Below are positions 1 through 5,697 of a stretch of DNA of 5,753 nucleotides, one piece after another. Numbering within the stretch: position 1 is the stretch's first letter; each line of letters begins with the position of its first letter. The translations under genes and the position numbers were made by a program. The stretch lies in assembly GCA_015222855.1 (NCBI GenBank), contig JADFWA010000041.1, positions 1 through 5,753 on the forward strand, read 5' to 3'. Origin of the DNA: Pseudomonadota bacterium (GTDB lineage Bacteria > Desulfobacterota > Syntrophia > Syntrophales > JADFWA01). Under the pieces are notes generated by a model. It did no database searches and was not told where the DNA came from. It was given only the letters and a program-made list of their open reading frames with translations.

Positions 1-150
1 ATATACAAGGATTACAAAAAACTCTTTAAGGATATTGAGGGTGATAAGCTGCCGAAGACAACGGCGGGATTTCGGTTTTCCATAAACTCCCAGCATACCA
101 AGAGTAAGGGAGATGCTTATATTTACGACGTTTATTTCAGCAAGAAGTAA
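1..150 (+). CDS. C-terminal fragment of an unrecognised protein
   Basis: Frame 1 is open from the window edge to a TAA at 148-150, giving 49 residues that end in YIYDVYFSKK. The start and most of the protein lie outside the window. The visible part is lysine-rich, then alternates hydrophobic and polar residues (GFRFSIN, then AYIYDVYF). That pattern is typical of the last strands of a beta-sandwich or jelly-roll domain, but this is an inference from pattern only, and I do not recognise the family. The stop is 26 bases before the proposed start of the radical SAM gene and no terminator hairpin lies between them, so the two may be co-transcribed. Support for coding is the uninterrupted frame, protein-like composition and sensible spacing. 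Confidence 0.6.
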   Translation: MYKDYKKLFKDIEGDKLPKTTAGFRFSINSQHTKSKGDAYIYDVYFSKK

Positions 151-176
151 AAACCATGACAAGGGCATGATATTTT

Positions 177-1100
177 TTGAAAAATATGAACCCGTTCCCA
201 ATTCCTGTTGATTTTTTTACATTTTTCTTTCAGAGAAAGATCTTACAGAAGACAATACCCCTCCTTGCCAGTTTTAAACTGACCTACCGCTGCAACCTTC
301 GGTGCAACGGCTGCCCCTTCCACCTGCGGGCAGATGAAGGTAACTCCCACATGAGCCGCGAGACGGCAATCCGGGCATTGCAGGAATTGAAAAAACTTGG
401 CACATGCATCGTTGTATTTGAAGGGGGCGAACCATTTCTCTGGAAAGACGGGACTTATACATTTAATGATCTCGTGCGTCACGCGAAAAAACAGTTTCCC
501 AGAGTTGCTGTTACCACCAATGGAACTTTCCCACTCGATTCACCTGTGGATGTTTTATGGGTCAGCCTGGACGGGATTAAGGAAACCCATGATCGTCTGA
601 GAAGCCGGTCTTTTAACCGTATCTGGACAAACCTCAAGACAGCTAAACATCGTAAAATCCTGATCCACTATACCATGAACAAGGAAAACCGGCATGACCT
701 GAACGATCTGGCAGAAGAGTTGCGGCATGTACCGGCGGTCAGAGGTATAACGGTACAGTTCTTTTACCCCTATGGACAGGGGGAGGATGCGCTTGCCCTT
801 TCGCCGACCGAGCGAAGGGCTGCCGTGGAAAATGTCATCCGGCTTAAAAGGCAGGGCTACCCCATTTTAAACTCTGAAAGCAGACTGCGGGCCATGATTG
901 AAAATAAATGGACGTGTCACGATGATATCCTCATCAATGTAGATCCGGACGGTTCGATTACGACGGGATGTTATGTCAGGAATCGAGGAGAGGTGTACTG
1001 CAAGGAGTGCGGTTTTACGCCTGTGGCAGAGGCATCAGGCGCCATCGATCTACTGCCGGGTTCGCTGCTTGCGGGCTGGAATATCTTCATCAGGAATTAA
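177..1100 (+). CDS. Radical SAM protein with C-terminal cysteine cluster
   Basis: This 307-residue protein is a radical SAM enzyme. Residues 36-46 (LTYRCNLRCNG and the next Cys) carry the CxxxCxxC motif, C39, C43 and C46, that binds the catalytic 4Fe-4S cluster. The SAM-binding GGEP motif follows at 83-86, then TTNGT at 113-117 and WVSLDG at 128-133, all usual positions for a MoaA/SPASM-like TIM barrel. The C-terminal part has four more cysteines, C247, C265, C275 and C278, consistent with a shortened SPASM or 'twitch' domain holding an auxiliary Fe-S cluster. The ending resembles archaeal-type PTO1314-family radical SAM proteins, a weak recollection. The substrate is unknown. The start is TTG at 177: AAGGG at 161-165 lies 11 bases upstream. 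An in-frame ATG at 186 has no good ribosome site. No precursor peptide or typical partner gene is visible. The protein is expected to be cytoplasmic. Confidence 0.9.
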   Translation: MKNMNPFPIPVDFFTFFFQRKILQKTIPLLASFKLTYRCNLRCNGCPFHLRADEGNSHMSRETAIRALQELKKLGTCIVVFEGGEPFLWKDGTYTFNDLVRHAKKQFPRVAVTTNGTFPLDSPVDVLWVSLDGIKETHDRLRSRSFNRIWTNLKTAKHRKILIHYTMNKENRHDLNDLAEELRHVPAVRGITVQFFYPYGQGEDALALSPTERRAAVENVIRLKRQGYPILNSESRLRAMIENKWTCHDDILINVDPDGSITTGCYVRNRGEVYCKECGFTPVAEASGAIDLLPGSLLAGWNIFIRN

Positions 1101-1184
1101 AGTGGGTACGACAATAACGGTTTTTATCACCACATAATGCAACGAAGATAGGTCGAGGGATGGAATTGTAGGGGTTGAAATTTG

Positions 1185-1220
1185 TTGACAAATATCATTT
1201 CTATGATAATTTATTGTCAA
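1185..1220. promoter_or_regulatory. Nested inverted repeats, probable toxin-antitoxin operator/promoter
   Basis: Outer arms TTGACAA (1185-1191) and TTGTCAA (1214-1220) are exact reverse complements. Inside them TATCAT (1193-1198) and ATGATA (1203-1208) are a second exact pair around a four-base spacer. The outer pair is centred two bases to the right of the inner pair. The block lies 24 bases before the antitoxin ATG and includes a perfect -35-like TTGACA and a -10-like GATAAT (1205-1210), although their 14-base spacing is short. Type II antitoxins of the Phd/YefM group repress their own promoters by binding palindromes in exactly this place, so this is the likely operator. The exact promoter hexamers remain uncertain. 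Confidence 0.6.
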
Positions 1221-1243
1221 AATAAGGGGACAGGGGGAGTATC

Positions 1244-1507
1244 ATGCCTTTAATTAGACCAATCTCCGATTTAAGGAATCGAGCCAACGAAATATCAAAG
1301 CTTTGCCATAGCGAAGACCAGCCTATATTCATAACCAAAAACGGAAAAGGCGATTTGGTTGTGATGAGCCAGACCCATTATGAGCGTCTTCATAGTTTAC
1401 TTGAGCTATATCAAAAACTTGGGGAAGCCGAGGCATTGGATGCAGCGGGCGAACAGGGGATAACGCACCGTGAGATAATTAGACGTTTAAGGGCAAAGAT
1501 TACATGA
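1244..1507 (+). CDS. Phd/YefM-family antitoxin
   Basis: This 87-residue protein matches the Phd/YefM antitoxin pattern. Residues 6-20 (PISDLRNRANEISKL) resemble the first helix of the DNA-binding fold, and residues 27-52 (PIFITKNGKGDLVVMSQTHY onward) are the strand-turn-strand core followed by a helix. The tail from about residue 53 is charged and helical and would wrap around and neutralise the toxin. The expected roles are to inhibit the downstream toxin and, with it, repress the operon through the palindromes at 1185-1220. The start is supported by a strong ribosome binding site, GGGGGAG at 1233-1239, four bases before the ATG. The stop overlaps the toxin start in ATGA, which implies translational coupling. 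Length and order (antitoxin first) are typical. The family is clear; the protein-level subtype is not. Confidence 0.92.
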   Translation: MPLIRPISDLRNRANEISKLCHSEDQPIFITKNGKGDLVVMSQTHYERLHSLLELYQKLGEAEALDAAGEQGITHREIIRRLRAKIT

Positions 1508-1809
1508 GTAACCCTTACGAGATTCTCTACTTAAGCACAGCAGAAAAGGACATTCTTGACATTTTTGAATATATCAAGAAAGACAATCCCTCTGCTGCTG
1601 TCTCACAACTTGAAAAATTTGATAAGTCTATTTCTCAGTTAGCGATAAATCCATTACTTGGCGTAGTTCCCAGGGATGAGCGGCTCAAGAAGCTCGGATA
1701 CCGGATGCTGATTGTTGACAAGTACCTCGTGTTTTATGTTGTCAAAACAGAAACCATTCAAATACGTCGCATTATTCATGGAGCCCGTCTATATAGCTTT
1801 CTCCTCTGA
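1504..1809 (+). CDS. RelE/ParE-superfamily toxin
   Basis: This 101-residue protein has the RelE/ParE toxin layout. An N-terminal strand and helix (YEILYLSTAEKDILDIFEYI, residues 5-24) are followed by a second helix carrying the LEKFDKSISQLAINP segment (36-50). The C-terminal sheet contains GYRMLIVDKYLVFYVV (65-80) and IRRIIHGARLY (87-97), the most diagnostic part of the superfamily. R67, R89, H92 and R95 are candidate functional residues. RelE members cleave mRNA on the ribosome, whereas ParE members poison DNA gyrase; the sequence alone does not tell me which applies here. The ATG overlaps the antitoxin stop by four bases, so there is no separate ribosome site and translation is probably coupled. 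The frame looks intact and full length, so the module may be active. Confidence 0.9.
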   Translation: MSNPYEILYLSTAEKDILDIFEYIKKDNPSAAVSQLEKFDKSISQLAINPLLGVVPRDERLKKLGYRMLIVDKYLVFYVVKTETIQIRRIIHGARLYSFLL

Positions 1810-1831
1810 AAAAGCATGACAGTCCGCATTC

Positions 1832-1855
1832 TTATACCCTATGTTTGTGGTATAA
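1832..1855 (+). terminator. Hairpin after the toxin gene, weak terminator candidate
   Basis: TTATACC (1832-1838) and GGTATAA (1849-1855) form a perfect seven-base stem with a ten-base loop, 22 bases after the toxin stop. The stem is AT-rich and the following stretch (CTATTTTCT) is only a broken T tract, so intrinsic termination would be weak. It could equally belong to the short minus-strand reading frame that ends at 1856, directly next to it. Confidence 0.3.
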
Positions 1856-1966
1856 CTATTTTCTAAATTCTTCGCCTCTGGCAAATTCGAGCATAAAGAC
1901 GGGAGCCAGTTTCAAGCCGGGTTTTAAAAATAATTCGTAACTCGCGCTCGATGAGTCGGTCTTCAC
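1856..1966 (-). other. Short open minus-strand frame, possible gene remnant or dispersed repeat
   Basis: On the minus strand a GTG at 1966-1964 opens a 36-codon frame closed by TAG at 1858-1856. The peptide contains LFLKPGLKLAPVFMLEFARG and ends GEEFRK, which reads like real protein (amphipathic, good codon variety) rather than noise. However, there is no ribosome binding site before the GTG, a TAA lies two codons upstream in the same frame, and the stretch sits inside the leader of the downstream plus-strand ATPase gene. I do not recognise a family. It is best read as the remnant tail of a gene or as part of a dispersed intergenic element, not as a confident gene. Confidence 0.25.
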
Positions 1967-1987
1967 TTTTTATGAAAGGTTTTTTGT

Positions 1988-3811
1988 ATGCTTAACGATC
2001 TCGATAATTTCTTTGTAGAAGAAGATATTTGCAAGGTCCTTTTGGGAAACGGTCTCATTTCTCAAGACCAGGTAAAAGAAATCTCCAGGAAAAAGTTGGC
2101 GGTTGAGAAAAAGCTGAAAAACCGCCAGGACGGTCAAGAAATCTCCTTTGCTTCCGGTACAAGAAGCGCAGTTTCCACAACAATAGTCGATGTCATAGAT
2201 TACTTAAAGCTTTCCAGGGCCGATGGTAAATCCGGGATAGTAGACGAGGAAACTATTTACCAGACCCTGGCAAAAGAATGGGGAATTCCTTATAAGAAGA
2301 TTGATCCCCTGGAATTGGACCTTAATCTGGTTACCACTACCCTTCACCGTAACTTTGCCATGAAAAACCTGGTTCTTCCCATCGACATTAGGGATGGATA
2401 TCTGACCGTGGCGTCTCCGTATCCCTTAACCCTTGAGGTCATGGACGATATCGCCAGGTTCAGTAGTTTAAAACTAAAGACTGTGCTTAGTTCCAAAAGC
2501 GATGTCATTAAGCTGCTAAATGAATTTTTCAGTTTTAAACGCTCCATTGCCGCGGCAGAGGATATGTTTGCCGGGTCTTCTGTGGATATCGGCAATCTGG
2601 AACAGTATGTAAAATTAAAATCAACAAAAGAACTCCCCTCCACCGACCGGCACATTGTTAACGCGGTAAACCACATACTTCTCTATGCCTTTGACCAGAG
2701 GGCAAGCGATGTCCATATTGAGCCCAAAAGAGACATGCTCCTGGTAAGGATGCGGATAGACGGCGTTTTACATACGGTCTATCAGCTTCCCAAAAAAGTT
2801 CATAACGCCATTGTCAGCAGGATAAAGACACTGTCGAGGCTGAATATGGCTGAAAAGAGAAGACCCCAGGACGGCAGAATAAAAACTGATAAAGGGGACG
2901 TGGAAGTGGAGATACGGGTTTCCACTATTCCTGTTGCCTTTGGTGAAAAGGTGGTCATGAGGATTATGGACCCTGAGGTCCTTTTTCAGGATCTGGACGG
3001 GCTCGGCTTTACGCCCGCTGACCTGGAACGTTACAACAGGTTTATCAGCATGCCCCATGGAATTGTACTTGTCTGCGGCCCTACGGGAAGCGGGAAATCG
3101 ACCACCCTTTATTCAACCCTTCGTAAACTTTCGACATCGGAAAAAAATGTTGTAACAGTGGAAGATCCAATCGAGATGATCCACGAGAATTTTAACCAGA
3201 TTGCCGTGCAACCTGTAATTGATGTCACTTTTGCCAATATATTGAGGAATATATTAAGGCAGGATCCGGATATAATCATGGTCGGGGAGATGCGTGATCT
3301 GGAAACAGCCAGAAATGCCGTTCAGGCGGCATTAACGGGGCATCTGGTTTTATCCACCCTTCATACTAACGACGCTCCCACCTCCATCACCCGCCTTCTG
3401 GACCTTGGATTGCCTTCCTATCTGATTCAGGCCTCTTTGGTCGGTATTTTGGGACAGCGCCTTGCCCGAAAGATATGCAGTTACTGCATGGAATCTTATG
3501 AAATGGATGCCGTCGAGCTGGCTCGTATGGGTATCGAAGTGGGCAAAAAAGGCGCTGTAAAGCTGCGTCGGGGAAAAGGTTGCATCAGGTGCCGCAATAC
3601 CGGTTATCGCGGCAGGACCGGAATATTCGAGGTGCTTCCTTACAGTGAATCTTTGAAAAATATGACAACTTCAAACACGGGTGTAGAGAAATTAAGAGCC
3701 CGGGCCAGGGAAGAGGGAATGTCCACCCTGCGGGAAAGCGCTGTTAGAAAACTCCTTGAGGGAATAACCACTTACCAAGAGGTTTTACGGGTTACATGGG
3801 AGGAGGTTTAG
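1988..3811 (+). CDS. gspE: GspE/PilB-family secretion or pilus assembly ATPase
   Basis: This 607-residue protein is a complete hexameric motor ATPase of the type II secretion/type IV pilus family, acting on the cytoplasmic face of the inner membrane. Residues from about 85 to 180 form an MshEN/T2SSE_N-type domain (ETIYQTLAKEWGIPYKKID at its start). The core shows SDVHIEP (240-246), MRIDGV (255-260), the Walker A GPTGSGKST (364-372), the Asp box VEDPIE (391-396), the Walker B region DPDIIMVGEMRD (426-437, with E434) and the His box TGHLVLSTLHTNDA (450-463). A zinc-binding four-cysteine site is present: C497, C500, C532 and C535. The first 80 or so residues are an extra, less conserved extension. 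The start is supported by GAAAGG at 1974-1979, eight bases before ATG. No gspD, gspF, pilin or pilC-like gene flanks it, so GspE, PilB and MshE are hard to separate; GspE is my preference. Confidence 0.9.
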   Translation: MLNDLDNFFVEEDICKVLLGNGLISQDQVKEISRKKLAVEKKLKNRQDGQEISFASGTRSAVSTTIVDVIDYLKLSRADGKSGIVDEETIYQTLAKEWGIPYKKIDPLELDLNLVTTTLHRNFAMKNLVLPIDIRDGYLTVASPYPLTLEVMDDIARFSSLKLKTVLSSKSDVIKLLNEFFSFKRSIAAAEDMFAGSSVDIGNLEQYVKLKSTKELPSTDRHIVNAVNHILLYAFDQRASDVHIEPKRDMLLVRMRIDGVLHTVYQLPKKVHNAIVSRIKTLSRLNMAEKRRPQDGRIKTDKGDVEVEIRVSTIPVAFGEKVVMRIMDPEVLFQDLDGLGFTPADLERYNRFISMPHGIVLVCGPTGSGKSTTLYSTLRKLSTSEKNVVTVEDPIEMIHENFNQIAVQPVIDVTFANILRNILRQDPDIIMVGEMRDLETARNAVQAALTGHLVLSTLHTNDAPTSITRLLDLGLPSYLIQASLVGILGQRLARKICSYCMESYEMDAVELARMGIEVGKKGAVKLRRGKGCIRCRNTGYRGRTGIFEVLPYSESLKNMTTSNTGVEKLRARAREEGMSTLRESAVRKLLEGITTYQEVLRVTWEEV

Positions 3812-3819
3812 AATCTTTC

Positions 3820-3907
3820 GTTGGGTTTCGTTCCCTGGCCCAGACCTGGATTTGATACACTTCGATGCGACCCGATAGAATTGCGCCAGGGCGGGCCTCA
3901 ACCCAAC
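3820..3907. repeat. Nested inverted repeats between converging genes
   Basis: Two exact inverted pairs are nested almost concentrically: GTTGGGTT (3820-3827) with AACCCAAC (3900-3907), and CCCTGGC (3833-3839) with GCCAGGG (3885-3891). The sequence around the outer arms, TTCGTTGGGTTTCG on one side and CTCAACCCAACCTACGAA on the other, resembles a short stem-loop repeat that I recall as common between genes in many bacteria. Here the two halves are held apart by an extra GC-rich segment with its own inner arms. The block starts nine bases after the ATPase stop and lies downstream of both converging genes. It could therefore fold in either transcript and limit read-through, although no T tract follows it. 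Confidence 0.55.
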
Positions 3908-3953
3908 CTACGAACTAAGGCACAAAGTTTATTTGGCTCGCACCTTAAGGTTT

Positions 3954-4643
3954 TCATTCCATCCTGATCCTGTTTGCGGCAAGATGTGCTCTTCTTACAG
4001 GTTCCGGGAGCTTGTAGCCTGTGCAACTTGAGAGAACTACGTCGACAGCCCTCTGCAGTCCGATTTTGTGTCCCTGGGAGACGAATACGGGTTTGATATT
4101 CTTTTTGGTGCGCAGGACGGCGCCGACAATCCTGTCATCCAGCATAAGAGGGGAGTAATCTCCCACTTCATTCCCCGGTTCATCATATTTTCCGGCAAGC
4201 CTTGTTTTGGCACATCCTATTGCCGGTATATCGAGTAATAACCCCATGTGCGAGGCCAGACCAAGACCCCGCGGGTGGGCTATTCCCTGTCCGTCAAATA
4301 TTGCGACATCGGGGGCATTCCGTAATTTTTCAAAGGCTTTGAGGAGTGGAGGACCTTCTCTGAAGGTCAGAAGACCCGGAATGTAGGGGAAGGTTACTCT
4401 TTCCGTAAAGGACGTCTCTTCTATAACCTCCATTGACGGGAACTCAAGGAGAACCACGGCGGCAAAAAAGAGATCACTCCCTCTGGAATATGAGATATCC
4501 GCCCCGGCAATTATCCTGATATTACTGGGTATGCCCTCGTCATGAAGGATCAGTTTTTCTCCCAAGTTTTGCTGGATATCGATTGCTTCTTCGTAGCTTA
4601 CATCCCAGCTGTGCAGGTTTCTAATCTTCATTTGTGGAGTCAA
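3954..4643 (-). CDS. nfi: Endonuclease V (deoxyinosine 3' endonuclease)
   Basis: This 229-residue protein is endonuclease V, which nicks DNA one phosphodiester 3' of deoxyinosine and so starts repair of deaminated adenine. The metal-binding and catalytic residues of the family are present: D49 in AGADISY, E96 in FREGP, D117 in FDGQG and H220 in RRAH. The wedge PYIPG at 86-90, which separates the strands at the lesion, and GIAHPRGLGLASH (120-132) are also clear, as is K146 in CAKTRLAG. Length is normal for the family. The start is either TTG at 4643, overlapping the upstream ribF stop by three bases, or ATG at 4631. Neither has a clear ribosome site, so translational coupling to ribF is likely and the choice is open. 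The gene ends with TGA about 140 bases from the converging ATPase gene. Confidence 0.95.
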   Translation of the reverse strand: MTPQMKIRNLHSWDVSYEEAIDIQQNLGEKLILHDEGIPSNIRIIAGADISYSRGSDLFFAAVVLLEFPSMEVIEETSFTERVTFPYIPGLLTFREGPPLLKAFEKLRNAPDVAIFDGQGIAHPRGLGLASHMGLLLDIPAIGCAKTRLAGKYDEPGNEVGDYSPLMLDDRIVGAVLRTKKNIKPVFVSQGHKIGLQRAVDVVLSSCTGYKLPEPVRRAHLAANRIRME

Positions 4644-5569
4644 AAATGGGGTGACAGGATTTCTTTTGCCTTATCTATGTCTATTCTAATCTGCTCGACA
4701 AGCTTTTCAGGGCCTTCAAATTTTACTTCACCCCGTATCCTGTCAATAAAGGAGATATCCAGGCATTTTTCGTATATATTCCCTCCAAAATCAATCAGGT
4801 GTGCTTCTATGGCGAGCTTTTCATTCGAAAAGGTGGGATTGAACCCTATATTTATGACACCCGGATGTCTGACCCCCTCTATTTTGGCGATGATTGCATA
4901 GACGCCGGTCGCGGGAATTACCTTTTCCGGCTCTATGTTTGCCGTCGGAATCCCTATGCCTGTTCCCCTCTGGTATCCCTTAACGACGGTGCCCCAGACG
5001 TTATAAGGCCTTCCAAGGAGTCTTGCGGCCAGAGCGACATTGCCGTCAAGGATTGCATGTCGTGTCCGTGTACTGCTGATTGCGATGTCATCAGCCTTTA
5101 TTGCGTCAATAGCCTCTACCTGGAAACCCAACTTGTCGCCGAAGGATTTTAGAAACTCCTCATCACCTTCTTTACCCCTTCCAAAGGCATAATCATGCCC
5201 GATGAATATCTTTTTTAGGTGAAGTTTGTCCCACAGGATGTTCCTTACGAATTCCCCGGCTGTCACTCTGGCAAATTCCAGGGAAAACTTAATCAGGATG
5301 ACCGCGTCTATCCCCATATCTTCGATAAGTTTAAGTTTTTCATCCAGAGTTGTTATCAGGAAAAAGGGCCTTTTCCCCGGATGAATGATCTTCTTGGGGT
5401 GGGGATCAAAGGTTATTACAACCGATTTTTTGTTCTGATTGAGCGCTTCGGAAATGACTCTTTCGAATATGTTTTGATGTGCCAGGTGAACGCCGTCAAA
5501 ATTACCTATGGTAACAATAGAATTTCTGAATTCCGGAGTAATTTCATCCATGCTTTTAATAATATTCAT
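4640..5569 (-). CDS. ribF: Bifunctional riboflavin kinase/FAD synthetase
   Basis: This 309-residue protein converts riboflavin to FMN and FMN to FAD in the cytoplasm. The N-terminal FAD synthetase (nucleotidyltransferase) half has GNFDGVHLAHQ (22-32), TFDPHP (53-58), IGHDYAFGRGKEGD (123-136) and ISSTRTR (164-170). The C-terminal riboflavin kinase half, from about residue 186, has GTGIGIPTAN (202-211) for nucleotide binding, GVYA (222-225), INIGFNPTF (239-247) and the catalytic glutamate E255 in IEAHLIDF. Length and domain order are standard. The ATG is supported by GAAGG (5581-5577 on the minus strand) seven bases away. A stronger AAAGGAG at 5595-5589 lies too far upstream for this start. The stop overlaps the alternative TTG start of nfi, making ribF the first gene of a two-gene operon. 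No FMN riboswitch is visible in the short leader. Confidence 0.96.
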   Translation of the reverse strand: MNIIKSMDEITPEFRNSIVTIGNFDGVHLAHQNIFERVISEALNQNKKSVVITFDPHPKKIIHPGKRPFFLITTLDEKLKLIEDMGIDAVILIKFSLEFARVTAGEFVRNILWDKLHLKKIFIGHDYAFGRGKEGDEEFLKSFGDKLGFQVEAIDAIKADDIAISSTRTRHAILDGNVALAARLLGRPYNVWGTVVKGYQRGTGIGIPTANIEPEKVIPATGVYAIIAKIEGVRHPGVINIGFNPTFSNEKLAIEAHLIDFGGNIYEKCLDISFIDRIRGEVKFEGPEKLVEQIRIDIDKAKEILSPHF

Positions 5570-5609
5570 TTACTGGCCTTCGTACCTGCTCCTTTGTAAT
5601 AACTGCATT

Positions 5610-5637
5610 ACCATAACACTAATGTAACTAAATTCAA
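5610..5637 (-). promoter_or_regulatory. Candidate promoter of the ribF-nfi operon
   Basis: On the minus strand, TTGAAT (5637-5632) and TATGGT (5615-5610) match the -35 and -10 consensus at four of six positions each. They are separated by 16 bases, and a TGT directly before the -10 gives an extended -10 element. Transcription would start near 5603, giving a leader of about 35 bases before the ribF ATG, with room for its ribosome site but not for a riboswitch. This is a pattern match only. Confidence 0.4.
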
Positions 5638-5649
5638 GTTTATTTTCCC

Positions 5650-5679
5650 TTGACAGATTCCTTGAAATTTGTGTAGATT
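5650..5679 (+). promoter_or_regulatory. Candidate promoter of the tRNA-Leu gene
   Basis: A perfect -35 hexamer TTGACA (5650-5655) is followed after 18 bases by TAGATT (5674-5679), which matches four of six -10 positions. The expected start near 5686 would leave a leader of about a dozen bases before the tRNA, as is usual for tRNA genes. The adjacent GGGGGC at 5680-5685 is a GC-rich stretch of the kind seen in discriminators of stringently controlled stable-RNA promoters, but that is only a suggestion. It diverges from the ribF promoter, which lies about 13 bases away. Confidence 0.55.
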
Positions 5680-5697
5680 GGGGGCAAATTTTGGGTT

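Noticed and set aside
1714..1745. A second TTGACAA...TTGTCAA pair inside the toxin gene (1715-1721 and 1739-1745), like the outer arms of the operator.
   Set aside because: The arm spacing differs from the operator (24 against 29 bases start to start), there is no inner pair, and the codons encode the conserved IVDKYLVFYVVK segment, so the resemblance is most likely chance.
1810..1987. A sigma-54 or sigma-70 promoter for the ATPase gene.
   Set aside because: I found no GG-N10-GC pair of the TGGCAC/TTGCA type and only poor -35/-10 matches, so no promoter is called.
2344..3058. Two long minus-strand open frames inside the ATPase gene.
   Set aside because: They lie fully within a gene with all conserved motor motifs, have no recognisable motif themselves and no ribosome site that I can see.
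4799..5599. Plus-strand open frames opposite ribF.
   Set aside because: The minus-strand frame carries every ribF motif; the opposite frames show no family features and one runs past the ribF start into the promoter region.
5570..5640. A possible FMN riboswitch before ribF.
   Set aside because: The gap from the ATG to the candidate promoter is only about 35 bases, far too short for the FMN aptamer, and none of its conserved segments are seen.
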